Assembly (NCBI RefSeq): GCF_001612905.1
Contig: NZ_BDBI01000045.1
Span: 1-64,000, forward strand
DNA: 64,000 nt
Source: Nocardia ignorata NBRC 108230
Lineage (GTDB): Bacteria > Actinomycetota > Actinomycetes > Mycobacteriales > Mycobacteriaceae
Direction: 5' to 3'
Positions within the stretch are counted from its first letter, which is position 1. Every line of letters begins with the position of its first letter. This document shows positions 18,639-26,823 of the stretch, piece by piece. A program made the translations under genes and the position numbers. Under the pieces are notes generated by a model. That model searched no databases. It was not told the origin of the DNA and saw only the letters and a program-made list of their open reading frames with translations.

Positions 18639-19739
18639 ATGGACGGATCCCTCATCCGTGCAGCTCGCCATGCCCGCGGTTGGTCGCAAGCGCGGCTGCT
18701 CAGCGCGCTGCGAGCGCAAGCCTCGATCGAGCGGATCACGTTGATGAGCCCAGACTCTTTGCGAGTCGCATTGTCTCGCTGGGAGAACGGGCACATTGTC
18801 CCCGATCCGGTCCATACACGGCTGTTGTGCCACGTCCTAAACCTCCCACTCGCCGACAGCACGACTGAGTCGGAATCAGTCAGGGAGCCCTCCGACGACA
18901 CCCTTTTCGGCATCTTGGCCCATCACACGAACAGCCTGCGCCTGATGGATCGACGCTTAGGTGCTCCACTGGTGCGAGCGCAAACCACCAACTACGTCAC
19001 GACGTTGGAGGCTTTGTGGACGACCAGTTCGGGCGCCGATCGGCGCAGTGTCGCCCGTGTCCAAGCCGATACGGCCGCGCTTGCGGCCTGGCAAGACCTC
19101 GACGTCGGCGACCACACTGCGGCCGAAAAGCACTACGAGCTCGCGCACTTCGCCGCCTCAAGGTCGGGTGAATCGGCGCTCTTGGCGCACGCGCTCGGGG
19201 AACACGCGGTCATGATGTCTGAGACCGGTCAACCAGACCTAGCGCTGGCACAGGTCCGCCGCGCGGAGGCGCTTCCTTGTCTACCGCTGTTGCTGCGCGC
19301 TTGGCTCGCCGCGACTCGGGCGCAGGTCGCGACCTACTGCGCCGGCGAGACCGCGACTGTCCTTGCGGCGATTACCGAGGCCGAGAACGCATTAGAGAGA
19401 GCCCGACCCGGCGATGAAGTAGCGTTGCCGTTCCTGGCCCTCAACGAGGTCCATTGGCAACGATGGAAGGGCCACTTACTAGTGCGCGTGGGTGATCCGG
19501 CGGCGGGCGCGATCGCCAGCGAAGCCTTGGCTGCTCTGCCAGGCGAGTTTGTACGGGCACGCGCCGGACAACTACTCGATCTGGCCGAACACGCGACCCG
19601 CAAAAGCGAGCTGGATCAGGCCTCCGAGCTACTGACCTCAGCAGCGACCGCGATCACCACAGTCGGGTCACGGCGCCTACGTAACCGGCACGACCTGCTC
19701 GCGCACCGCGTCCGGGAGCGGTCCACCAGCCACGAATAG
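18639..19739 (+). CDS. XRE-family regulator with TPR-like sensor domain
   Basis: A 366-aa regulator. Residues 1-70 are an XRE-type HTH (RAARHARGWSQARLLSALRA, then LRVALSRWENGHIVPDPV); the rest is alpha-helical TPR-like. ATG 18639 is preceded by AAAGGA. Its 3' end overlaps the 3' end of the convergent NUDIX gene by 63 bp, so their messages are antisense to each other there. I infer that it controls the NUDIX gene, whose promoter has the tandem CGTAGCA repeats. Confidence 0.85.
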   Translation: MDGSLIRAARHARGWSQARLLSALRAQASIERITLMSPDSLRVALSRWENGHIVPDPVHTRLLCHVLNLPLADSTTESESVREPSDDTLFGILAHHTNSLRLMDRRLGAPLVRAQTTNYVTTLEALWTTSSGADRRSVARVQADTAALAAWQDLDVGDHTAAEKHYELAHFAASRSGESALLAHALGEHAVMMSETGQPDLALAQVRRAEALPCLPLLLRAWLAATRAQVATYCAGETATVLAAITEAENALERARPGDEVALPFLALNEVHWQRWKGHLLVRVGDPAAGAIASEALAALPGEFVRARAGQLLDLAEHATRKSELDQASELLTSAATAITTVGSRRLRNRHDLLAHRVRERSTSHE

Positions 19740-20288
19740 AGGCAAAGCGGCCAGCATCCCGACCGCAGTCGCAGTCCCGAGTAGCTGACCGGTCCCGAGA
19801 AGCTCACGAGTCTCGGCCAACGGCACCCACACCAAGTCTGCGGCCTCCTCGGCGTCGCTGGGGGGCGCGACCTGGCGCGGCTTGCGACCGAGGTAAATAT
19901 GGTGAGGGGTTTCTACCAAACCGGGCATCGGCTCCAGAACCGCGACCAGCTCCAGCTGCTCGACCTCGAAGCCGGTTTCCTCCAATAGTTCCCGGCGCGC
20001 CCCGGTCTCCGGGGCTTCGCCTGGCTCGATGATCCCGCCTGGCGCTTCGAGCCCGACTCTATCGACGATCCAGCGGTGACGATTCAGCAGCAACGCCCGT
20101 CCACAGTTGTCGAGGACGATCACGCAGGCAACCGGATTAAGCCGCACCGCGTGATGGGTGCGGGCGACGCCGTCAGGGGTGACGATGTCGTGCAGGCCCA
20201 CGCGCAGCCACGGCGGTGCGGCGTAGACGATGCGTTCACCAAGTACTTCGGTCATGGGCGGGAACGCGGACGAAGCGGGGGAAGCCAT
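19677..20288 (-). CDS. NUDIX hydrolase (ADP-ribose pyrophosphatase-like)
   Basis: A 203-aa NUDIX enzyme hydrolysing a nucleoside diphosphate linked to another group. The canonical box GxxxxxExxxxxxxREUxEExGU is intact: GIIEPGEAPETGARRELLEE followed by TGF. The C-terminal DLVWVPLAE and PHHIYLG segments resemble ADP-ribose/NDP-sugar pyrophosphatases, but the exact substrate cannot be read from sequence. The start may be ATG 20288 or ATG 20255. The promoter block at 20298-20355 lies directly upstream. Confidence 0.9.
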   Translation of the reverse strand: MASPASSAFPPMTEVLGERIVYAAPPWLRVGLHDIVTPDGVARTHHAVRLNPVACVIVLDNCGRALLLNRHRWIVDRVGLEAPGGIIEPGEAPETGARRELLEETGFEVEQLELVAVLEPMPGLVETPHHIYLGRKPRQVAPPSDAEEAADLVWVPLAETRELLGTGQLLGTATAVGMLAALPLFVAGGPLPDAVREQVVPVT

Positions 20289-20297
20289 TGCTTCACG

Positions 20298-20355
20298 GTA
20301 CCGGCCAGACCACGGGTTTCGTCGCGCGTGCTACGGGTTGCTACGTTCCCGCACC
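20298..20355 (-). promoter_or_regulatory. Conserved regulatory block, copy 2, upstream of the NUDIX gene
   Basis: On the minus strand two CGTAGCA/CGTAGCA direct repeats (TGCTACG at 20329-20335 and 20339-20345 on the plus strand) precede a GAAACCCGTGGTC...GGCCGGTAC segment shared with copy 1 at 18175. The block ends about 10 nt before the NUDIX ATG, so the transcript leader is very short or absent. Confidence 0.6.
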
Positions 20356-20385
20356 ACCCCAGCCACTTCGAGGCAATTCTCACCA

Positions 20386-20856
20386 TCAGAAATAGTCTTT
20401 GAGCATCTCTTTTGACCAAGAGGGCTGCTGAATACCTCCCCGAGGCCCGAACTCTGTGAACCATGGCTTGATATCGAACACAGGGGTGCCATCCACGGCG
20501 TCTAGTTCCGCGACATGGAGGTCTAGGCCGTCGATTCGAAGAAGTCGGGCGCGGGAAACTCCTAACCAGTTGAGGCGACGCATGTTGCGGTGCCCGAAGA
20601 TCCCGACCTCAGGCCATTCAGGGTTGTCGCGCGCGCTCCGGGCGCCGAAGTGGAGGTCCGCTTGGTCAGTCAGGTGGAAGCGGAATACGACCTCAACATG
20701 GGAAAACTGGTCGAGCCCTTTGACAGAGTCTTCGCCGAACCGCGGATCATCAATCCGGATGATCGCCTCTGTGCCGCCCCAGTGATCATCGGTCGGCTCA
20801 TGTCGCCCACCGACCACGTGCGCGATCGCCTCCACTTCGAACTTCTCATCAGTCAT
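20386..20856 (-). CDS. TsaA/TrmO-like SAM-dependent methyltransferase family protein
   Basis: A 156-aa protein of the UPF0066 family, whose E. coli member TrmO methylates the t6A37 base of tRNA. Typical features are EAIAHVVGGRHEP, VEVVFRFH, the run EVGIFGHRNMRRLNWLGVSR, then ARLLRIDGLDLHVAELDAVD and FDIKPW. ATG 20856 is chosen because the family begins there, although the frame extends to 21051. It lies 10 bp after the XRE regulator stop, so the two are co-transcribed. The natural substrate of this short version is unknown. Confidence 0.8.
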   Translation of the reverse strand: MTDEKFEVEAIAHVVGGRHEPTDDHWGGTEAIIRIDDPRFGEDSVKGLDQFSHVEVVFRFHLTDQADLHFGARSARDNPEWPEVGIFGHRNMRRLNWLGVSRARLLRIDGLDLHVAELDAVDGTPVFDIKPWFTEFGPRGGIQQPSWSKEMLKDYF

Positions 20857-20866
20857 CGCTGCATTC

Positions 20867-22135
20867 CTATTCCCGCTGTGCTTGCAGATATTCTGAGGCG
20901 CGGTTCTCGACTTCAACCACTCCCGGTACCGTCGAATCGCGATGCGGCGCGACGGCGGCGCGGATGCCGCGTGCCACGGCGCGCGTGCGTCCCGATTGAA
21001 CCTGTTCCATCGACGACAGTGCAGAATCCCATGTCGCACAAGCCTTTTCAAGGTCGCCTTGTCTTGCCTGGATCGCGCCTAGATAGCCGAGTGTGACTGC
21101 GTGAGTGCGCGCAAACGCCTGCGCTTTGCGTTTGCGTACGCTGCGCTCGAACTGCTCAGCTGCACCTTCCAGGTCTCCGGAATCACGAAGGACACAAGCG
21201 GTTTCGTGAGCCAGGCTTGCCTCAGTGAAGAAGAACATACGCGAGGGTTCACTGACAGAAATCGATGACGACGCGAAATCCTGTTCGGCGACGATTACTG
21301 CCTTCGCCGCCTCTCGGTGGCGACCGGCGGCACTGAGCGCTTTTGCGTGCACGATCTTAAGCAGTGCTCGTTCACGGGGTGTCGCAGTACTGTAACGGGA
21401 CCCAGCGACGGACACCTCGGCCAATTGCAGCCCCTCGGCAGGATGTCCGAGATCAACGGCCTGGTGCGCCATCGCGCGCAAGATATGGCCGGTCAACGGC
21501 GCATTCTCCGCCTCGACGGCGAGCTTCGTGGCCGTCATGAAATAGCGCTGAGCCGCGGAATGCTCGTCATTGTCGAAGGCCATCCACCCTGCCAGGTACG
21601 CCATCTCAGCCGCTGCCGAGAACATATCGCGACGTACGGTGTCGCTTGGGTAACTGCCGTGGAGATACTCGACGACCTCGCTACTGAGGTACTGAACAAC
21701 AGCGCGCCGGCCGTGGCCACCGCCCATGCGCTGCTCGATCTGAGAGAACAGCGCCATAACATTTCGGACGTCGGCGACATCGGAAGATCCGACGCACCGA
21801 ACCCCACACTGGACTCTGGCCACAGGCGCGTCTAGCCATCGGGGCAACAACACTGAAGCACCCAGCGCTGTGGAGTACCCGCCACGCAAGAAAGCGCGTC
21901 TTTCCACGTCAGCCTTTCCAAGGTCGGCGAGAGTGGCGACTGGGTCTCGAAGGCCACCGAATCTCGTCTCATAACACGCTATGACATCCGGAGGCGGTGT
22001 GCGTTCCCCGGTCTCGTAGTACGCCAACGCCGACTTCCCTCGGTGTATCTGGCCTGCCAACGCAGCCAACGACACGCCTGCAGCCTCGCGGGCAGCTCGC
22101 AGCTGCGCACCGACGATAGCGCTGTGACTGTCCAT
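20867..22135 (-). CDS. XRE-family regulator with TPR-like sensor domain
   Basis: A 422-aa regulator. The HTH is at residues about 8-60 (AAREAAGVSLAALAGQIHRG). The junction VERRAFLRGG is the RRxFL element common in this family, and the remainder is TPR-like. Its ATG follows a TGATAC -10-type box by only a few bases, which suggests a leaderless transcript. It forms an operon with the TsaA/TrmO-like gene. The tandem GTCCACA motif lies directly upstream. Confidence 0.85.
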   Translation of the reverse strand: MDSHSAIVGAQLRAAREAAGVSLAALAGQIHRGKSALAYYETGERTPPPDVIACYETRFGGLRDPVATLADLGKADVERRAFLRGGYSTALGASVLLPRWLDAPVARVQCGVRCVGSSDVADVRNVMALFSQIEQRMGGGHGRRAVVQYLSSEVVEYLHGSYPSDTVRRDMFSAAAEMAYLAGWMAFDNDEHSAAQRYFMTATKLAVEAENAPLTGHILRAMAHQAVDLGHPAEGLQLAEVSVAGSRYSTATPRERALLKIVHAKALSAAGRHREAAKAVIVAEQDFASSSISVSEPSRMFFFTEASLAHETACVLRDSGDLEGAAEQFERSVRKRKAQAFARTHAVTLGYLGAIQARQGDLEKACATWDSALSSMEQVQSGRTRAVARGIRAAVAPHRDSTVPGVVEVENRASEYLQAQRE

Positions 22136-22565
22136 GCTGTCGTATCATGCCACCCTGTGGACACGTTGTGGACGGCGAATTTCTCCCAGCGCCCGCGAGA
22201 TTCACGCAGTGCCAGAAGGTAGCTGCGCAGCAGTATCGCCCTTAGCTACAAGCGCCGTACATGCACTACGTCGAATTTCTAGCGCCAGCTTCACTCACCA
22301 AATGATTGCCCCGGATTAACGGTTTCCGCTCGCGCCCGGCTGGCGGGGGCTCGGTCGCATGGCGATGCAATCGGAGCAGGAGATTCGGCATCATCGTCCG
22401 CGTCGGTGGGCAGAAGACTGAAGCTGGTCGGCTCCGTCGGGGAACAACCCGGAACCTCGCCGACAATCATGCCTGATCAGGCGGTGAATGTCGTCGGCCC
22501 GGGCGACGTCGACCTCCTTCTCCCCTGCTTCCTAACCGCCTGTCCAGTCTGACCGGTGCTCAGGT
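22136..22565. other. Gap: regulatory tandem repeat, otherwise no gene recognised
   Basis: 430 bp between divergent genes. TGCCACCC is at 22148-22155, directly next to two TGTGGAC copies at 22156-22162 and 22167-22173 (11-bp period). From 22180 to 22560 I see no convincing reading frame, only a short Arg-rich shadow on the minus strand. The 25-bp TGTGGACA...CGAAT block recurs at 26480. Confidence 0.5.
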
Positions 22566-23084
22566 ATGACTATCGCTATGAAGCTCGTCGACCTGCTCGA
22601 CATTCCTCGCCCAGGATGTGAAAAGGCTGGAACGCTGGCGGAGTTTCTGGCCGACCCGCGGGTTGCCCAATTGCGATGGCCCGGGGATGTCGTTGACCAA
22701 TGGCTTTGGGAGCACGGCCGACACGAGGAGTTCCTCGATGACTACGGCGACTTGGAGCTGGAGTCGGTGCAGTGGAGTAAAGAGTCACTTTCGCACGTAG
22801 AGCTCGTGTCGTTGCCGACTGGCCCGAGCGAGTCCGCAGTGCTGGAGCAGTACGCAGTTGACCATCGCCATTGGGTGCGGGTGCGCCCACCGGAGATCGC
22901 GTACGCATGGGAAACGGCCGGAACATGGTTGCGCGCGCCGCTACTCATCGACCGTGCCCTTCTCAATCCACCGACCACCGGACTTCAGGTCGTCGAAGGC
23001 AGGACACGCGTCGGAGTGCTCCGCGGCCGATACCGCGATGGACTCCGCGTCGCCCCTCATCACATGGTGTGGATCGGGCGATAG
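22566..23084 (+). CDS. Hypothetical protein with ParB-like C-terminal motif
   Basis: A 172-aa acidic protein. Its C-terminus (LQVVEGRTRVGVLRGRYRDG, then HHMVWIG) matches the xVxEGHTRxGxLxG pattern seen in ParB/sulfiredoxin-fold proteins, where it binds a nucleotide or phosphate. No HTH is present. Starts at 22566 or 22578 are possible. It faces the fourth XRE regulator, which runs towards it. Confidence 0.6.
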   Translation: MTIAMKLVDLLDIPRPGCEKAGTLAEFLADPRVAQLRWPGDVVDQWLWEHGRHEEFLDDYGDLELESVQWSKESLSHVELVSLPTGPSESAVLEQYAVDHRHWVRVRPPEIAYAWETAGTWLRAPLLIDRALLNPPTTGLQVVEGRTRVGVLRGRYRDGLRVAPHHMVWIGR

Positions 23085-23334
23085 CTATTCAACAAAGCTC
23101 GTCATATCGCACTGGCGCATAGCTACCGATTTTCGAGGGCACAGACGACCAGGAGCTCGCCACGCCAATAGACAGTGGAACGTATCGATTTTTGTCATCG
23201 AAGCAGGGCCTGCAGCGTAGACGGCTTCGACTGCTTTCGCACCATTGGGGGCCCAAAGCTGAGCCTTCGTGCCGCGCAGCGGCGCGGATCGTTGGTGTAG
23301 TTCGCTGGTGTTGGCGCGACACGAACAGTTTGGC

Positions 23335-24690
23335 TCAGGCGTTGAGTGCCGAGTGTGTGAGCTCGCCGAATTCCCGTACGAGCGGGTGATCGGGGCCGCC
23401 GAGTCGAGCCATTCGCAGGTGGACGTCGCGAACGGCCTGAACGGATCGGGTGGATTTGACCCTTTTGGAAAGGGTGAGGGTGCGGATACCGGCCGCGTGT
23501 GCGGCCTCGAGATCACCACGGTGGAGGTGAGCAGCGGCCAGCGCAGCGTTCGACATCGCCCCGCGCCGCGCTCGGCCCTGGGATTTGGCGTGCTCGATAG
23601 ATCGGTTCGCGTGCAGCTCAGCTTCATCTGGGCATCCGATGTCTCTGAATGCGTTGGCGATCTCGCCATGGATGTAGGCCGGGTCGATAAAGCGAGCCCA
23701 CTCCGGTTCGCTGTCGGTGTCGACTTGCTCGAAGGCCTTCTCGGCCTGGGTTAGAGCCGTGATCGTCGCGCTCCGCTCGCCTGTCGCGGCCAGTGCGCGT
23801 GCTTCCAGAGTCCATAGGTCGGCCATACAGGCATGGGAGTCGGTGGCGCGGAGTCCGTGTCGGCCGGCTTGTGCTAGTCGACGGCCCTCTGCTGGGTTTC
23901 CGAGCAGTGTTGCTTGGTCGGCCAGCCCAGCCAATACGTGCGCACCGATTGCTGGATCGCGTGACTCTTCAGCGAGGCGTAGTGCCTGGATCAGGTAGCG
24001 CTGTGCGACGCCGTGCTCGCCGTTGTCGAATGCCATCCACCCGAGTAGGTAGGTCTGTTCTGCGACCGCTCCGTAGAGCTGGTGGTGGACCTCGGCGGAT
24101 TGAGAGCGACGCAGCAGGGGGTAGACGTGGTTGTTCATGTAGGCGGCTAGGACCAGTCGACCGGATCCTCCACCTTGGAAGATGTCGATTTCCTGGAACT
24201 TGGAAAACATGTCGCGTAGCGCGGTGACATCGTCGAGATGAACGCGTTGCCCTGCTCGGGGAAGTTGCTCGAGTGTGTTGAGTAGCCAGTCGCGGGAGGG
24301 TCCGAGTCCGGCCAGCGCCACAAACGGTGCGGCGGTCAGGAATTTGCGTCGGTCCACGTCGGCTCTCCCGAGGTCTGCGACAGACTCGATGCTGTCGCTC
24401 ACTGACTGATGGTAAATGAGCCCACGGTCGCTGTGGGGCTCTCCGAGTCCCAGATCGTACGTGGTGACGCGGTAGCCGAGTTTGTCGGAAATCAGGTCGG
24501 CGATCAGATCCGGGACGGGTTGGCGAGGTTTGCTGCCCTCGATCCATCGTCGGACGGTGGTGGCGTCCGGCACGACGTGATTGTGCCCCCGAGCTGCGGC
24601 GCGGGTGGTGATCTCGCGCGCGAACTCCTTGTTGCTCAGGCCTGCGCGCAGCCTCCAGTGGTCCAGGGCCGATCTCGGCTTGTCAGTCAC
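23335..24690 (-). CDS. XRE-family regulator with TPR-like sensor domain
   Basis: A 451-aa regulator with HTH near residues 10-70 (LRAGLSNKEFAREITTRAAA, then VRRWIEGSKPRQP), the RRKFL element and TPR-like helices. GTG 24690 follows a strong GGAGGGG ribosome site and is preferred to upstream in-frame codons. Tandem TGCCACCC repeats (GGGTGGCA in gene sense) lie 24-41 bp upstream of the start and are likely its own operator. The 250-bp gap 23085-23334 downstream holds no gene. Confidence 0.85.
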   Translation of the reverse strand: MTDKPRSALDHWRLRAGLSNKEFAREITTRAAARGHNHVVPDATTVRRWIEGSKPRQPVPDLIADLISDKLGYRVTTYDLGLGEPHSDRGLIYHQSVSDSIESVADLGRADVDRRKFLTAAPFVALAGLGPSRDWLLNTLEQLPRAGQRVHLDDVTALRDMFSKFQEIDIFQGGGSGRLVLAAYMNNHVYPLLRRSQSAEVHHQLYGAVAEQTYLLGWMAFDNGEHGVAQRYLIQALRLAEESRDPAIGAHVLAGLADQATLLGNPAEGRRLAQAGRHGLRATDSHACMADLWTLEARALAATGERSATITALTQAEKAFEQVDTDSEPEWARFIDPAYIHGEIANAFRDIGCPDEAELHANRSIEHAKSQGRARRGAMSNAALAAAHLHRGDLEAAHAAGIRTLTLSKRVKSTRSVQAVRDVHLRMARLGGPDHPLVREFGELTHSALNA

Positions 24691-24713
24691 TACCCCTCCA
24701 GTCGTGTAGGAAG

Positions 24714-24731
24714 TGCCACCCTTTGCCACCC
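24714..24731 (-). promoter_or_regulatory. Tandem GGGTGGCA operator upstream of the fourth XRE gene
   Basis: TGCCACCC at 24714-24721 and 24724-24731 on the plus strand (GGGTGGCA in gene sense), a 10-bp period direct repeat close to the GTG start. The same octamer occurs singly at 22148 upstream of the third XRE gene. Confidence 0.5.
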
Positions 24732-24923
24732 CTTGTGGCGCTACCGCGCTACAGAACCCCAGTACACACTGAAATCGCGTCCGGACCAAGGGTTCTGACG
24801 ACACCGCCACAAACATCGGCGGTTGATTTCCTCGGGGTTGCGTCATTGCCAACGCACCGCAGGCAAACGCCCCACCGATGGAAAGCCTCGAGACACCCAA
24901 CAGCATCGATGAAAGGCAGCCAC

Positions 24924-25169
24924 ATGACCATCACCGGAACCGTGAAATGGTTCAACGCAGAGAAGGGATTCGGATTCATTGCCCGTGCCGACGGGCCTGA
25001 TGTCTTCGTTCACTACTCCGGGATCATCGGCCAAGGATTTCGAAGCTTGGCCGAAGATGATCGCGTCCAGTTCGAAATCTCGCAGGGCAAACGCGGACCC
25101 CAGGCGGTGCAAGTGCAACGCGTAGAAGCGACGGTCGGGGCTGCTGCAGGATCGAGTGACAGTGGTTAA
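24924..25169 (+). CDS. cspA: Cold-shock domain protein (CspA family), 3' end inside IS
   Basis: An 81-aa single-stranded nucleic-acid-binding protein that melts RNA structure during cold or growth transitions. RNP1 (KGFGFI) and RNP2 (VFVHYSGI) motifs are intact. GAAAGG precedes ATG 24924. The final residues SDSG and the TAA stop come from the left end of the IS3 element, so the original C-terminus was replaced; the cold-shock fold itself (about 67 aa) is complete. Confidence 0.93.
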   Translation: MTITGTVKWFNAEKGFGFIARADGPDVFVHYSGIIGQGFRSLAEDDRVQFEISQGKRGPQAVQVQRVEATVGAAAGSSDSG

Positions 25170-26026
25170 GCAGCCTGTCGGACTGCTGGGGACATGATGG
25201 TTTCGAATTCGATCGGGGTCAACCGGCCGAGCCGGGCCTGACGACGCCGACGGTGATAGGTGCGCTCGATCCAGGTGACGATCGCGATCCGCAGTTGTTC
25301 GCGGGTGTCCCAGCGCTGCCGGTCCAGCACGTTGCGTTGCAGCAGGCTGAAGAAGCTTTCCATGGCCGCGTTGTCACCGGCGGCGCCGACGCGGCCCATG
25401 GATCCGACCATCCGATGGCGATTGAGCGCGCCGACGAATCGTCTCGAGCGAAACTGACTTCCACGGTCGGTGTGCAGAACGCAACCAGCGACATCACCTC
25501 GCCGGGCGACGGCATTGTTCACCGCGGCCACCGCGAGCCGCGACTTCATCCTCGAATCGATCGAGTAACCGATGATCCGGTTGGAGAACACGTCCTTGAC
25601 CGCACACAAATACAACTTCCCTTCACCGGTCGAATGCTCGGTAATGTCGCTGAGCCACAAACGATTCGGCTTATCAGCGGTGAAGTTCCGTCGCACCAGA
25701 TCGTCATGGACCGGCGGTCCGGGCTTGCCGTTCTTCCCGCGCCCTCGCTTGCCGAACGCGCTCCACCACCGATTGATCGAGCAGATCCGCCACGCTGTCC
25801 GCTCGGCCATCGATTCACCCGCTTCGCGGGCCTCGTCGGCGAGGAATCGGTACCCGAATTCGGGGTCGTCGCGGTGGGCGTCGAACAACGCGTTGGCCCG
25901 ATACGCCTCGGCGATCTCGCCGGCGGTCACCGGGTCGGCCAGCCACCGGTAGTAGGGCTGGCGAGCGAGCTGCAGCACCCGGCACGTCACCGCCACGGGA
26001 ATCCGTTCGGCGGCAAGCTCTTTCAC
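25166..26026 (-). CDS. IS3-family transposase OrfB (DDE integrase core)
   Basis: A 286-aa OrfB with an rve integrase core. Catalytic residues sit in WLSDITEH, VLHTDRGSQF and NAAMESFFSLL (D, D and E with the usual 35-residue spacing). The C-terminus RLGRLTPIEFETI is typical of the family. The active transposase OrfAB should be made by -1 frameshifting at G GGA AAA (26047-26041), which lies in the orfA frame exactly as required (X XXY YYZ). The orfB ATG overlaps the orfA stop by 4 nt. Confidence 0.95.
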   Translation of the reverse strand: MKELAAERIPVAVTCRVLQLARQPYYRWLADPVTAGEIAEAYRANALFDAHRDDPEFGYRFLADEAREAGESMAERTAWRICSINRWWSAFGKRGRGKNGKPGPPVHDDLVRRNFTADKPNRLWLSDITEHSTGEGKLYLCAVKDVFSNRIIGYSIDSRMKSRLAVAAVNNAVARRGDVAGCVLHTDRGSQFRSRRFVGALNRHRMVGSMGRVGAAGDNAAMESFFSLLQRNVLDRQRWDTREQLRIAIVTWIERTYHRRRRQARLGRLTPIEFETIMSPAVRQAA

Positions 26027-26331
26027 GAGCGGGTAGAGCCTTTTCCCGGTATCTGCGCCTGCGACAGATACGCGGCCGCGCGGCGGAGCACCTCGTTCTC
26101 CTGCTCCAGCAGGCGGATCCGGCGACGAGCATCACGCAACTCGGCGGACTCGCTGCGCGTGGTCCCGGGCTTGTTGCCGTCGTCGACCTCAGCTTGGCGC
26201 ATCCATTTCGACAACGTCATCGGATGGACGCCGAAATCGGCCGCGATCTGGTCGAGGGTAACCCCGTCGTCGCGGTTGCGGGCGACCCTGACCACGTCGT
26301 CACGGAACTCTTTCGGATACGGCTTGGGCAC
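26023..26331 (-). CDS. IS3-family transposase OrfA (HTH)
   Basis: A 102-aa OrfA: helix-turn-helix (LDQIAADFGVHPMTLSKWMR) that binds the IS ends, followed by a leucine-zipper-like segment (RRRIRLLEQENEVLRRAAAY). GTG start at 26331 within the terminal repeat. The slippery heptamer G GGA AAA occurs 5 codons before its stop and gives the OrfAB fusion in the -1 frame. Confidence 0.93.
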   Translation of the reverse strand: MPKPYPKEFRDDVVRVARNRDDGVTLDQIAADFGVHPMTLSKWMRQAEVDDGNKPGTTRSESAELRDARRRIRLLEQENEVLRRAAAYLSQAQIPGKGSTRS

Positions 26332-26479
26332 TGTGACATCCTCTCAGGCCAGCCTCCCGGCAAGCCATCTCGATTGTCACCTACCCCTGCAGCAGCCCCG
26401 TCACCTCCGCTCCTCTGCCTGGCAACGCGCCATGAAAGTTGGCTGATGCCAGTTCCGTGGTGGCCCTTCCTGTCACAGC

Positions 26480-26497
26480 TGTGGACATGGTGTGGAC
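26480..26497 (+). promoter_or_regulatory. Tandem TGTGGAC operator, second copy
   Basis: TGTGGAC at 26480-26486 and 26491-26497 (11-bp period) within a 25-bp block that matches 22156-22180 at 21 positions, ending CGAAT in both. It lies about 80 bp upstream of the small gene at 26578 and just outside the IS3 element. Confidence 0.5.
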
Positions 26498-26577
26498 ACC
26501 GAATCCATACAGCCCGGACCGGGCCGCTGGTTATCTGATCGCTATGAGTCGCGCACACGATTGGGGGTGCACAAGCG

Positions 26578-26823
26578 GTGCGGAACCGAAAACACCACGA
26601 GCTGATGGCCATCCTGAGGTCCGCTGCGCGGCACGATCCCGGCGAGCTGGAAGCCTTTGTCGCACAGCTCAAAGCCGAAGCAGACCGGTTGGGTGGGCGA
26701 GCTCGCCGCCGCCGATCGGCCGCAATCGACAGGGCACTGGCCGCTGTCATCGACTCCCGATCGTCTCGAAAAGCTGCCACCCCTACGAGGTTCGATCCCG
26801 ATGCCTGTGGAGGCTACCCATGA
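26578..26823 (+). CDS. Small basic hypothetical protein (81 aa), ATGA-coupled
   Basis: An 81-aa protein of two helices with a basic centre (RLGGRARRRRSAAIDRALAA). GTG 26578 follows GGGGGTG. Its stop overlaps the ATG of the next gene (ATGA at 26820). Possibly a DNA-binding or adaptor protein; no family recognised. Confidence 0.55.
   Translation: MRNRKHHELMAILRSAARHDPGELEAFVAQLKAEADRLGGRARRRRSAAIDRALAAVIDSRSSRKAATPTRFDPDACGGYP

Larger units (their letters stand above)
25157..26336 (-). mobile_element. IS3-family insertion sequence (1,180 bp)
   Basis: Contains orfA and orfB. Imperfect inverted ends TGACAGTGGTTAAGC (25157-25171) and, on the other strand from 26336, TCACAGTGCCCAAGC match at 11 of 15 positions. 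orfA starts with a GTG inside the right end. Flanking bases show no clear target duplication, so the exact ends may be off by a few bases. The element fused its end to the cold-shock gene. Confidence 0.85.
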
